NCBI GenBank assembly: GCA_023387985.1
Contig: JAEWHC010000005.1
Location: 186,001 to 250,000 of the forward strand
DNA length: 64,000 bases
Source: Bacteroidota bacterium
GTDB lineage: Bacteria; Bacteroidota; Bacteroidia; Chitinophagales; Chitinophagaceae
Direction: 5' to 3'
Shown here in pieces: positions 52,190 to 60,408 of this stretch. The position numbers and the translations under genes were made by a program. Numbering within the stretch: the first letter of the stretch is position 1; each line of letters opens with the position of its first letter. The notes under the pieces are model-generated. The model was not told the origin of the DNA and ran no database searches. It worked only from the letters and a program-made list of their open reading frames with translations.

Positions 52190-52274
52190 ATTATCGGCTA
52201 CAAGCCGGAAAGCTACCCATTCTTAATTAACCTTTGACCCGGAAATCCCCGGTTGATCCTTCCCTATTGGAAAT

Positions 52275-53633
52275 ATGAATTCAAACGCTCCTATTCCATT
52301 CAAGAAAATATTGATTGCCAACCGCGGCGAAATTGCGCTGCGCGTAATCCGTACCTGCCGCGAAATGGGCATAGCAACGGTTGCCGTTTATTCTACAGCC
52401 GACAAAGATTCCCTGCATGTGCGCTTCGCGGATGAGGCCGTCTGCATTGGAAAGCCCCAAAGCACGGAGAGCTACCTCAATATCCCCCGGATTATTGCCG
52501 CCGCAGAAATTACGAATGCTGATGCCATTCATCCGGGGTATGGTTTCCTTGCCGAAAATGCGCTCTTTTCTGAAATATGCGCTCAAAACGGAATCAAATT
52601 CATTGGGCCTACCCCTGAGCAAATCAAAGCAATGGGAGATAAAATATCTGCAAAAGAAACCATGATCGCCGCCGGCGTACCTGTAATTCCGGGAAGCGAA
52701 GGATTGCTCGAAACATTTGAAGATGCATTGAAATCCGGGGCCGAAATTGGCTATCCGGTGATTCTGAAAGCCACGGCCGGTGGTGGTGGCAAAGGAATGC
52801 GGGTGGTGTGGGAAGAAAGCCAGATGGAGAAGGCTTTTGATACAGCAAAAGCCGAAGCTTTGGCTGCATTTAAGAATGATGGGGTGTATATTGAAAAATT
52901 CATTGAAGAACCCCGCCATATTGAAATCCAGATTGCCGGTGATCAGTTTGGTACGGTTTGCCATTTGAGTGAAAGGGATTGCAGTATTCAGCGCCGCCAC
53001 CAGAAATTAATCGAAGAAAGCCCATCACCGTTTATGACTGAGGAGCTGCGCCAGAACATGGGTGAAGCTGCCAAAAAAGCGGCCGGCGCCATCAATTATG
53101 AAGGAGTAGGCACTGTGGAATTCCTGGTTGACAAGCACCGCAATTTCTACTTCATGGAAATGAATACCCGCATACAGGTGGAACATTGCGTTACGGAAGA
53201 AGTAATCAATTATGATCTGATCAAAGAACAAATAAAGATAGCGGCAGGCATTGCCATTAGCGGAAAAGATTATTATCCCACCATGCATGCCATTGAATGC
53301 CGCATCAATGCCGAAGATCCTTATAACGATTTCCGCCCAAGCCCGGGAGTGATTAAAGTATTACATACGCCGGGTGGACACGGTGTGCGTGTAGATTCCC
53401 ATGCCTATGCAGGCTATACCATCCCGCCTTATTACGACAGCATGATCGGAAAGCTCATCACCGTAGCCCGTACACGGGAAGAAGCGATCAACACCATGTT
53501 TCGCGCCCTGAGCGAATATGTGATTGACGGGGTAAAAACCACGATCCCCCTGCATTTGCAACTCATGAAAAATGAAGCCTTCCTGAAAGGAGATTTCAAT
53601 ACCAAGTTTATGGAGACTTTTGAGTTGAAGTAA
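52275..53633 (+). CDS. accC: Biotin carboxylase subunit of acetyl-CoA carboxylase
   Basis: ATP-dependent carboxylation of biotin on AccB, first step of fatty acid synthesis. The 452-residue protein starts FKKILIANRGEIALRVIRTCREMGI, has the ATP-grasp Gly-rich loop KATAGGGGKGMRVVW, RDCSIQRRHQKLIEE, the catalytic NTRIQVEH and a biotin carboxylase C-terminal domain. ATG at 52275, 85 bases after accB. Confidence 0.98.
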   Translation: MNSNAPIPFKKILIANRGEIALRVIRTCREMGIATVAVYSTADKDSLHVRFADEAVCIGKPQSTESYLNIPRIIAAAEITNADAIHPGYGFLAENALFSEICAQNGIKFIGPTPEQIKAMGDKISAKETMIAAGVPVIPGSEGLLETFEDALKSGAEIGYPVILKATAGGGGKGMRVVWEESQMEKAFDTAKAEALAAFKNDGVYIEKFIEEPRHIEIQIAGDQFGTVCHLSERDCSIQRRHQKLIEESPSPFMTEELRQNMGEAAKKAAGAINYEGVGTVEFLVDKHRNFYFMEMNTRIQVEHCVTEEVINYDLIKEQIKIAAGIAISGKDYYPTMHAIECRINAEDPYNDFRPSPGVIKVLHTPGGHGVRVDSHAYAGYTIPPYYDSMIGKLITVARTREEAINTMFRALSEYVIDGVKTTIPLHLQLMKNEAFLKGDFNTKFMETFELK

Positions 53634-53852
53634 AAAAAATGATTGACTGAACTTTTGTAGTTCCTGCCTAGAAATGGCCATGCTTACGGTGTTCATTTGG
53701 TTATCAAGGTACAATGAGCGTGCATAAGGCATTTCCTGAAAACGATGAGGGTTCGTTCAATGCATGGTTTATGGCCTCTTCATTTAACGAAATGGTTTTT
53801 GAAACTCCTCCGGAAATACCAAGGCTTTTGTTTTTTGCAACATCAAGCCCGC

Positions 53853-55376
53853 TTATCCCTTCACATCATTTTTGGGTTCGTGGTTATTTGATTTTTCAAT
53901 CAGCTCTTGATTCGCGCCCTCCCCTTTCAAATAAGTCGGCAAGTTCAGACCCGCCATATTGAACAGGTCGTTCAAAGGTGGAACGGTTTTCATCATTCCG
54001 CTTACGAAATTGGCAGTAGTGGTGTTTTCTCCGCCATGGGCTGAATCCCAAACAGTTATCTTGTCAATCTTCAGATTCTTCACGGCCTCAACCTGGGTGC
54101 GAACCAAATCCGGCAATTTCTCGATCAGCAACAACTGGAAGGCCTTGGTCGGATCGCCGCCTGCAGCAGCCACTACATCGCGGTAACCTTCGGCCTGCTT
54201 GGTCAGTATTTCATATAAGCCTTTCGCTTCAGCTTCCATTTTAGCATATATCGCATCAGCTTCTCCTTTCGCCTGTAACCGGATTTTTTCTGCTTCGGCT
54301 TCAGCATCTATAATTGCACGTTGTTTTGAAATTTCTGCCGGAATAACCACGTTGGCATTTTGCGTACTGCGCTCACGTTCTGCGCGGGCTGTTTCCGCTT
54401 TTTGCTCTGCAACATAGGATTCTTCCAATGCTTTGGCACTTTGGACTTTTTCTGAGGCAAGGGCGATCCTTAAAGCTTCCGCTTCTTTTTCCCGAAGGTG
54501 TGCATTGCTCTGCGCAATCTGCACTTTGGCTTCGTTCTCACCCTGAATGGCTATTGCATTGGCTTCAGAGGTTTTAACCCGGGTGTCCCTGGCCGCTTCG
54601 GCTTTCCCAATGGTTTCATCTCTTACCGCAGTGGCTATACTGATCTCTTTGTCTTTGTTGGTGATGGCAATTTTCACATCGCGGTCGCGGTGTGTTTCTG
54701 CAATGGAGACATCTTTTTCTCTGTCGGCAAGTGCTTTTCCGGTTTCCCCGATCTTTTCCTGTTCGGCAACGCTGACTTTCGCTTCGTTTATCGCTTTTGC
54801 CGCAGCCTCCTTACCCAATGCCTCAATATATCCACTTTCGTCCTTAATATCCGTTACGTTAACGTTTATCAGCTTTAAGCCAATCTTTTTCAATTCGGTA
54901 TCTACGTTCTTTGAAATGTTATCAAGAAACTTATCCCTGTCTGTATTGATTTCTTCAATTGTCATGGTGGCGATTACCAAACGCAATTGTCCAAACAAAA
55001 TATCCTTCGCCAATTCCTGGATTTGTTCGGAAGTCAAACCCAGCAATCTTTCCGCTGCGGTATTCATGCTGTCCGGCTCGGTAGAAATAGCGATGGTGAA
55101 GCGGCTCGGTACATCCACGCGAATATTCTGACGGCTCAGTGCGTTGGTGAGATTGGCTTCAATAGAAAGTGGTTTAAGGTCAAGGTAGGCGTAATCCTGG
55201 ATTACCGGCCAAATGAAAGCGCCACCACCATGGATACATCTTGCCGAAGTGCCGCCGGTTTTTCCATAAATAACGAGGATTTTATCGCTCGGACAGCGTT
55301 TGTACCGGCTGATCAGTAAAAGAATGGTGAAAAACAGCACAACGGCCGCCACCACAATAATGGTTATAGGTTCCAT
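53853..55376 (-). CDS. Flotillin-like SPFH domain protein
   Basis: A 507-residue membrane scaffold protein. It has an N-terminal helix (ITIIVVAAVVLFFTILLLIS), an SPFH/band-7 domain (DKILVIYGKTGG...RFTIAISTEP...GQLRLVIATMTIEEINTDRDKF) and a long alanine-glutamate coiled coil (KEAAAKAINEAKVSVAEQEK onward), then a low-complexity tail. It matches the YqiK/FloA-like flotillin group, which forms membrane microdomains. The NfeD-like gene ends 13 bases inside its start; the two are a known conserved pair. ATG at 55376. Confidence 0.94.
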   Translation of the reverse strand: MEPITIIVVAAVVLFFTILLLISRYKRCPSDKILVIYGKTGGTSARCIHGGGAFIWPVIQDYAYLDLKPLSIEANLTNALSRQNIRVDVPSRFTIAISTEPDSMNTAAERLLGLTSEQIQELAKDILFGQLRLVIATMTIEEINTDRDKFLDNISKNVDTELKKIGLKLINVNVTDIKDESGYIEALGKEAAAKAINEAKVSVAEQEKIGETGKALADREKDVSIAETHRDRDVKIAITNKDKEISIATAVRDETIGKAEAARDTRVKTSEANAIAIQGENEAKVQIAQSNAHLREKEAEALRIALASEKVQSAKALEESYVAEQKAETARAERERSTQNANVVIPAEISKQRAIIDAEAEAEKIRLQAKGEADAIYAKMEAEAKGLYEILTKQAEGYRDVVAAAGGDPTKAFQLLLIEKLPDLVRTQVEAVKNLKIDKITVWDSAHGGENTTTANFVSGMMKTVPPLNDLFNMAGLNLPTYLKGEGANQELIEKSNNHEPKNDVKG

Positions 55377-55951
55377 GCTAAATAGTTTGACATATCTGAA
55401 ACAATGAGGGTGTTGTCGTTTTCCACACGCACCACCTTTACCTTGGTTCCCTGAGGAATTTCACCGTTTTCGGTCATAGCTTCCAATTCGTGCATTGATC
55501 CTTTGATGCTGATCAATACCTTTCCTTTACCCGCTTTTTCACCGGGGATACGTAAATAAACTTCTGCCGTCTGGTTCAAGGCATCCTGGATCTTTAAGGT
55601 ATTGTCTTCGGTTAACCGCAGCAGTTGTTTGATTAATACCCAAATGAGATAAACAAAAGCAACTCCCACCAGGAACGATACTACGATCAGCAGAAAGGTA
55701 TTCGGAATGATACTAAAAAAAGAAACCCCTGCCCATCCAAAACCAAGTAGAAAATTCACAAAAGTTTTGAACGTAAACACGTTATCAGGCATAGCTCCAT
55801 GACCTTCTACCGAATCGAAATCCATATGCGCGTCACTGCTGTCAGCGCCAATAAAACCCATAATGGTTTGTAGCACAAAAAGGATGCTGGCCGGAATGGC
55901 CACGTAATAAAATGCCCTGAGCAGCGGGTCAAGATTTTCGAAAAATTCCAT
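55364..55951 (-). CDS. NfeD-like membrane protein
   Basis: A 195-residue partner of flotillin. Three membrane helices (AFYYVAIPASILFVLQTIMGFIG, FVNFLLGFGWAGVSFFSII, TFLLIVVSFLVGVAFVYLIWVLI) precede a C-terminal OB-fold domain (AEVYLRIPGEKAGKGKVLISIKGSMHELEAMTENGEIPQGTKVKVVRVENDNTLIVSD). I start at the ATG at 55951, directly after a -7 promoter element; an ATG at 55990 would add 13 residues. Overlaps the flotillin gene by 13 bases, so coupled. Divergent from the BlaI/M56 pair. Confidence 0.85.
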   Translation of the reverse strand: MEFFENLDPLLRAFYYVAIPASILFVLQTIMGFIGADSSDAHMDFDSVEGHGAMPDNVFTFKTFVNFLLGFGWAGVSFFSIIPNTFLLIVVSFLVGVAFVYLIWVLIKQLLRLTEDNTLKIQDALNQTAEVYLRIPGEKAGKGKVLISIKGSMHELEAMTENGEIPQGTKVKVVRVENDNTLIVSDMSNYLAWNL

Positions 55952-55956
55952 TCTAA

Positions 55957-55964
55957 CAAATTTA
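55957..55964 (-). promoter_or_regulatory. Promoter -7 element of nfeD-flotillin operon
   Basis: Minus-strand TAAATTTG, exact consensus, five bases before the ATG at 55951. No clear -33 element at the standard distance. The transcript would be nearly leaderless. Confidence 0.45.
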
Positions 55965-56030
55965 CATATTTTTTCACCCGCTTTGGACATGATTTCAATC
56001 AAGCGGAAATTACCTCATATGAACGGCTTA

Positions 56031-56055
56031 ACGATATTTTACGAAATATATCGTA
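56031..56055. promoter_or_regulatory. BlaI-type operator
   Basis: A dyad TACGA-AATATA-TCGTA (56040-56055) with 5-bp perfect arms, overlapped by a second dyad ACGATAT (56031-56037) / ATATCGT (56048-56054). It lies 32 bases upstream of the blaI-like ATG, over the expected -33 position of a TATTTTTA -7 box (56075-56082), as needed for autorepression by a BlaI/MecI homologue. Confidence 0.55.
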
Positions 56056-56086
56056 GCAATAAAACAGATTGCTTTATTTTTACTCC

Positions 56087-56461
56087 ATGGCAACAAAAGG
56101 ATATATCAAACCTACGGAAAGTGAGCTGGAGATCCTTCAGATCTTATGGGCCAGAAAACAGGCCACTGTACGTGAGGTTCACGAAAAGTTGAGCGTTTGG
56201 AAACAGAGTGGTTATACGACCACATTGAAATTGATGCAGATCATGTATGAAAAAGGCCTCGTAACGCGTGATGCCAGCCGGCGGGTACATATCTATAAGC
56301 CTGATCTCGATAAAGACCGCGCCGAAACTGAATTGGTGGGCAAGATGGTGAACGGCATTTTTGGCGGATCTCCAGGTAAGCTTATTCTTAGAGCGCTTGG
56401 AACTTCCAAACCCAGCAAGGAGGAAATTGAAGAGATCAAAAAAATGCTCAACCAGTTTTAA
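56087..56461 (+). CDS. BlaI/MecI/CopY family transcriptional repressor
   Basis: A 124-residue winged-helix repressor: KPTESELEILQILWARKQATVREVHEKLSVWKQSGYTTTLKLMQIMYEKGLVTRDASRRVHIYKP, the family DNA-binding domain, and a C-terminal dimerisation helix region. Partner of the M56 sensor protease encoded 9 bases downstream. In the BlaR/MecR model the sensor triggers cleavage of the repressor; the effector is unknown here. ATG at 56087, preferred over an upstream TTG-type extension. An operator lies immediately upstream. Confidence 0.93.
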   Translation: MATKGYIKPTESELEILQILWARKQATVREVHEKLSVWKQSGYTTTLKLMQIMYEKGLVTRDASRRVHIYKPDLDKDRAETELVGKMVNGIFGGSPGKLILRALGTSKPSKEEIEEIKKMLNQF

Positions 56462-56470
56462 TTCCACCTG

Positions 56471-58120
56471 ATGAACAATTATTACCAGGCGATTGTTTCC
56501 GGTTTGATCGACTCCCTGTGGATCATGGGGATAGCCTGGATTTTGTTTTTATTTACCTCGCACCAGTTAAAACCCACCCCTTCGCAGCGACATGACCTGG
56601 CGACTGTTTTATTTGGAATGGGTTTTTCTGCTTTCATCTTGTGTATTGTTCTTCATTACAATTATCCGGCAGGCAGCATGCTGTTACTTGATCGGATTGC
56701 CGGAAATGGTTTGCATTACGGATTGTCTCAATGGGCGGCTTATGGTTATTTTCTTCTATTCCTGATTCATTTCTTTATCCTGGCTTTCCGTTTTCAACAG
56801 CTTCATAAAATAAAGCAGGTTTCAGCCGCGCCCCATGAATGGTTGGAGCACATTGAAAAGTGGTCGGCAGAATTTGGGTTGAAAACGAACGTTGTGCTCA
56901 AGTTGACCGGCATCCTGAATGGGCCTGCGACCTATGGTTTTTTGAAACCGGTGATATTAATTCCTGCGAGCTGCCTGACCAATATGCGACCCGGAGAATT
57001 GGAATGCCTGATCAAACACGAACTGGCACATATCAAAAGACACGATTACCTGATTCAAATGCTATTGGAAATTGCCCGTTGCATCTTGTTTTTCAATCCA
57101 TTTGTTTACCTGTTTATCCGGAGCATTAAAAAAGACAGTGAAAAGGCCTGTGATGATTTGGTGATGCTCCACGGCACACCAGCAATCCTTTATGCCAATG
57201 CCCTTGTGCGGATTGCCGAATGGAAATCAAACTTTTCCCTTGCCATAGCCGCCACCGGGAAAGAAACCCATTCGGAATTTTACGAGCGTATTTTGCGTTT
57301 GATAGGAAAAGACAGCAACCGTACACGTTTTCCATTAAAGCCTGTGCTATTCGCTTTATCAGTTATCCTGTTTGTTTTATTGGTGAAATTGTTTACCACG
57401 CAGAAATATGAATTCCCGAAGGAAAAATTGCATGTCGCCTATCATAAAGAATTAGCGCCTAAAGCGACGTTTCTCGAAATTGGTGCACCTGCATTCCAGG
57501 AAATCAAAGTGGAAGATATACCTGCAACCGAAGCCCAAAGTGAAAATTTTGAATCCCGAATTTCGATTCACACAAAAGAATTTGAGCAAGCCGGAACGGT
57601 TGCCGGTATTGATATTGAACCTGCACTGCCCACCGCTCCTGTTGCTGAACCAATTGTTGTTGAAGGGTATGCAAACTGGACACCAGTTTCCAATTTGGAA
57701 TTGAACGATGTTCAAAAAGCTGCACAAGCTGCTTATGCGGAGGCGAAAGCACTTCAGGAAACCTATGAGCAGCAATGGCTAGAGGAATTAAAGCAGTTTG
57801 AATTGGCTGCGGAGCAGTGGAAGGATTACCTTGATGCAGAAAGCTATCAAAATTTTCGTGGGCAAATACGTGCCGACCTCAACAATGAGGTAGCCACTGC
57901 CCTTTTACAGAAATTGAAACTGCACGAAGCAATAAATTCGGTACTAGTGTTGAACGGTGATGAATACCGGGAAATGGAAAAATTGGCGGCTTCTTTAAAA
58001 CAATTGAAAGCTGACTATCCTGAATTCTTTCAGAAGGTTAAGCAGCAGATTCCGCATAGCCGTTTCTACTTTTTGGATGGGGACAGTTTGCCGAGGGTAA
58101 GGGTGATTATTTCGTTGTAG
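56471..58120 (+). CDS. BlaR1-like M56 family metalloprotease sensor
   Basis: A 549-residue membrane protein with four N-terminal helices, the M56 zinc motif HELAHIKRHD (His183, Glu184, His187) and a further helix at about 300-318 (VLFALSVILFVLLVKLF). The protein then continues for about 230 residues: a Pro/Glu-rich linker and a coiled-coil part (AYAEAKALQETYEQQWLEELKQFELAAEQWKDYLD). No penicillin-binding domain follows, so the signal is not a beta-lactam bound by a BlaR1-type sensor. Ligand and target are unknown. ATG at 56471, 9 bases after the repressor gene. Confidence 0.88.
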   Translation: MNNYYQAIVSGLIDSLWIMGIAWILFLFTSHQLKPTPSQRHDLATVLFGMGFSAFILCIVLHYNYPAGSMLLLDRIAGNGLHYGLSQWAAYGYFLLFLIHFFILAFRFQQLHKIKQVSAAPHEWLEHIEKWSAEFGLKTNVVLKLTGILNGPATYGFLKPVILIPASCLTNMRPGELECLIKHELAHIKRHDYLIQMLLEIARCILFFNPFVYLFIRSIKKDSEKACDDLVMLHGTPAILYANALVRIAEWKSNFSLAIAATGKETHSEFYERILRLIGKDSNRTRFPLKPVLFALSVILFVLLVKLFTTQKYEFPKEKLHVAYHKELAPKATFLEIGAPAFQEIKVEDIPATEAQSENFESRISIHTKEFEQAGTVAGIDIEPALPTAPVAEPIVVEGYANWTPVSNLELNDVQKAAQAAYAEAKALQETYEQQWLEELKQFELAAEQWKDYLDAESYQNFRGQIRADLNNEVATALLQKLKLHEAINSVLVLNGDEYREMEKLAASLKQLKADYPEFFQKVKQQIPHSRFYFLDGDSLPRVRVIISL

Positions 58121-58354
58121 AGATTTTTTTTTCACGTTTTATTACGGCTGTGGTTTTGGCCGCATTAAACAGCGGGATGATTTACCCAACTTTATGGTGT
58201 TTATTTCGCTGTAGAAGTTGGTGCCAGCTTGTTGTCTGGCCGGATCGGGAAAAACCCTCTCCAGCGGTGTCCAACGCAATCACTTTCTGCCTGCCTGGTA
58301 TACCAACAGAATAAAGCAGGTAAACCAACGGCTATTTTGATTTCAAATTGATAC

Positions 58355-58885
58355 TCAAACCCACCTCCCCTCGTCTTCTTTCTTCTCAGCGGAAGCAGAA
58401 TCATCGGTAGAAGGCGCCTCGAGACTGCGAATTAGCCGCGCCGGATTACCGGCATAAATACCGGGTTGGGTGATGCTTTTAACTACAACAGATCCCGCTC
58501 CAATTACCACGTTATCGCTGATCTGTACGGGAAGAATGGTAGCGCCTGTTCCAATGCTTACATTGTTTCCTATTACAGTTTTTCGCCATTTAGCGGTATC
58601 GCCGCCTGAAGGGCCGCCACTGCTGAAATCATCGTTGATGAACATCACCCCGTGGCCGATAAAGCAATCTTCGCCAATGGAAACAAGGGTACAAATGAAA
58701 GAATGACTTTGAACTTTGGTTCTTGCGCCGATTTTTACTCCTTTCTGAATTTCACAAAAAGGGCCGATAAAACAGTCATCTCCAATAACACATTCGTAAA
58801 TGTTGGAGGGTTCAACAACCATGACATTTTCGCCAAACCGAACATTGCGTATCACTACCTTCTTAATTACCGGTGTATTGCTCAT
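58355..58885 (-). CDS. Left-handed beta-helix acyltransferase
   Basis: A 176-residue hexapeptide-repeat protein: (I/V)GDDCFIGPFCEIQKGVKIGARTKVQSHSFICTLVSIGEDCFIGHGVMFIND and TVIGNNVSIGTGATILPVQISDNVVIGAGSVVVKSITQPGIYAGNPARLIRSL. The layout is that of the N-acetyltransferase WbbJ/PglD-like group used for amino sugars in surface polysaccharides; the donor and substrate are not evident. A short acidic tail (STDDSASAEKKEDEGRWV) follows the beta helix. ATG at 58885, 24 bases after pcm. Confidence 0.88.
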   Translation of the reverse strand: MSNTPVIKKVVIRNVRFGENVMVVEPSNIYECVIGDDCFIGPFCEIQKGVKIGARTKVQSHSFICTLVSIGEDCFIGHGVMFINDDFSSGGPSGGDTAKWRKTVIGNNVSIGTGATILPVQISDNVVIGAGSVVVKSITQPGIYAGNPARLIRSLEAPSTDDSASAEKKEDEGRWV

Positions 58886-58909
58886 AATTCCTTTTTTATA
58901 TAATGATTT

Positions 58910-59557
58910 TTATTTTTCTCCTTCAAGCATGGGCACAAATCTAAACACTGCATACAATTCTTCTACATAACTGCCATCATCTTTTTTAGTAAGCCGTTTC
59001 ATGCGTTGCGCCTCACCTTCATCCACAGGTATCACCAGGTAACCTCCCGGGCGCAGCTGTACCAGCAAATCGACAGGAATATATGGGGCCGCCGCAGTAA
59101 CAATGATCTTATCAAAGGGAGCATATTCTTTCAACCCAAGAAATCCATCTCCCAAAAAGAAGAATAATTGCTCATACCGGCCTTTAAAGGGAAAGGTCTC
59201 ACGGACTTTTTCATATAATCTGGACTGACGTTCTATGGTAAATACTTCTGCGCCCATTTGCGCAAGAATGGTGGCCTGGTAGGCGCTGCCTGTCCCTATT
59301 TCCAGTATCTTATCGCCAGGTTTTACTTCGAGCAATTCGGATTGGTAAGCTACCGTATAAGGCTGGCTGATGGTTTGGCCTTCATCAATGGGAAATGCAC
59401 GGTCCTCATAAGCGATCTTATCCAAAGCAGGATCGAGGAAAAAATGCCTGGGAATTTCCATCATGGCATCCAGTACCTTTTCATCTGAGATGCCCTTCAT
59501 TCTAAGGCTCTCCACCAATTGCCTCCTCATTCCTTTATGGCGGTAATTGTCGTCCAT
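58910..59557 (-). CDS. pcm: Protein-L-isoaspartate O-methyltransferase
   Basis: Repairs isoaspartyl residues in aged proteins using SAM. The 215-residue protein has MRRQLVESLRMKGISDEKVLDAMMEIPRHFFLD, AFPIDEGQTISQPYTVAYQSELLEVKPGDKILEIGTGSAYQATILAQMG (SAM motif I with GTGSAYQ) and KIIVTAAAPYIPVDLLVQLRPGGYLVIPV. ATG at 59557, upstream of the acyltransferase on the same strand. Confidence 0.96.
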   Translation of the reverse strand: MDDNYRHKGMRRQLVESLRMKGISDEKVLDAMMEIPRHFFLDPALDKIAYEDRAFPIDEGQTISQPYTVAYQSELLEVKPGDKILEIGTGSAYQATILAQMGAEVFTIERQSRLYEKVRETFPFKGRYEQLFFFLGDGFLGLKEYAPFDKIIVTAAAPYIPVDLLVQLRPGGYLVIPVDEGEAQRMKRLTKKDDGSYVEELYAVFRFVPMLEGEK

Positions 59558-59638
59558 TTACTATTGTTAATCAGGCTGGAATTTTAAAGTTAACCCACAC
59601 CCGGTTAGAACAAACAAAAATAGCTTTAATAGGTCGAA

Positions 59639-60301
59639 CTACCGAAAATTCGCAGGAACATCGGCATGATCGGGATGCCATATATTGGTAAATTCTCCAA
59701 GTATGGCTTTACCATCCTTCCAGCGCAGCCGGTGCAGGTTAAGGGCCAGCACGTCCTCCTCCTTTACTTTCCGGTACTTAGGATGCATTGTGCCCCCAAC
59801 ATCCCCGGCAGCTTTATGGGGTTCATATTGAAATTGCGGATCCACAAGGGTTCCCCTTGGGTACATGATGCCCGGAACGCCTTCTCCCCGGATATCGAGA
59901 TTGCGGGGATGATCCAGGCCAAGCGTGTGGCCATATTCATGCGCCGCTGTAGTAGAGCCTTCATACAAATTTTCCAGTTTGAAATATCCGCTGTTGCAAC
60001 CCAGCCCATCCACAAACGAAATATTGCCATGGGCAAATTCTTCTATCCGGAAAAAATTGATCTCCGGATCAAGATTTTGAATGATGTCAAAAGCGGAAAT
60101 GGATGGCTGCCAGAGTGCCTCAATTTCGAAATGTACCCGCAGCGTTCCACCATCATTTAAAATAAGAGCTCCGGGTTCATTCCACATTTCTTCAATTTCC
60201 CTGCGCATACGCCCGGTGATCTCCTCATTGGCAGCATTGCCATAGGTTATCAGCACCGAGCGGATACGCATCACACCATCCACGATTTCTACAATTCCCA
60301 T
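59639..60301 (-). CDS. Metzincin-type zinc protease, apparently without signal peptide
   Basis: A 220-residue protein with the extended zinc motif HEYGHTLGLDH (residues 121-131) and a Met-turn (GIMYPRG, Met146), which together define a metzincin fold. No signal peptide, propeptide or membrane helix is visible in the first 60 residues; the chain opens MGIVEIVDGVMRIRSVLITYGNAANEEITGRMRREIEEMW. No known subfamily is recognised. It could be cytosolic or released in another way. ATG at 60301; a terminator upstream (60326-60365) separates it from yidC, so it has its own promoter. Confidence 0.75.
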   Translation of the reverse strand: MGIVEIVDGVMRIRSVLITYGNAANEEITGRMRREIEEMWNEPGALILNDGGTLRVHFEIEALWQPSISAFDIIQNLDPEINFFRIEEFAHGNISFVDGLGCNSGYFKLENLYEGSTTAAHEYGHTLGLDHPRNLDIRGEGVPGIMYPRGTLVDPQFQYEPHKAAGDVGGTMHPKYRKVKEEDVLALNLHRLRWKDGKAILGEFTNIWHPDHADVPANFR

Positions 60302-60325
60302 TTTTCAAATATCCAATTTTAGACA

Positions 60326-60365
60326 CAAAAAAACCCGGTGTTTCAGATAACCGGGTATTTTTTAT
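60326..60365 (-). terminator. Intrinsic terminator of yidC
   Basis: ACCCGGT/ACCGGGT 7-bp stem with a 10-base loop, with a T run on the minus strand and a T-rich right side on the plus strand. Ends the leftward yidC transcript 44 bases after its stop. Confidence 0.85.
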
Positions 60366-60408
60366 CAGTTCAATCTAAGTGGCAGCTAAAAATCGGGAAT
60401 TTTATGTG

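Noticed and set aside
53714..53962. 82-codon plus-strand frame after accC
   Set aside because: Half of it is antisense to the flotillin gene, and no promoter or homologous feature is seen.
58104..58220. Two imperfect copies of TTATTTCG(T/C)TGTAGA about 95 bases apart after the M56 gene
   Set aside because: Too short and imperfect to call a repeat or duplication; the first copy is the end of the coding sequence.
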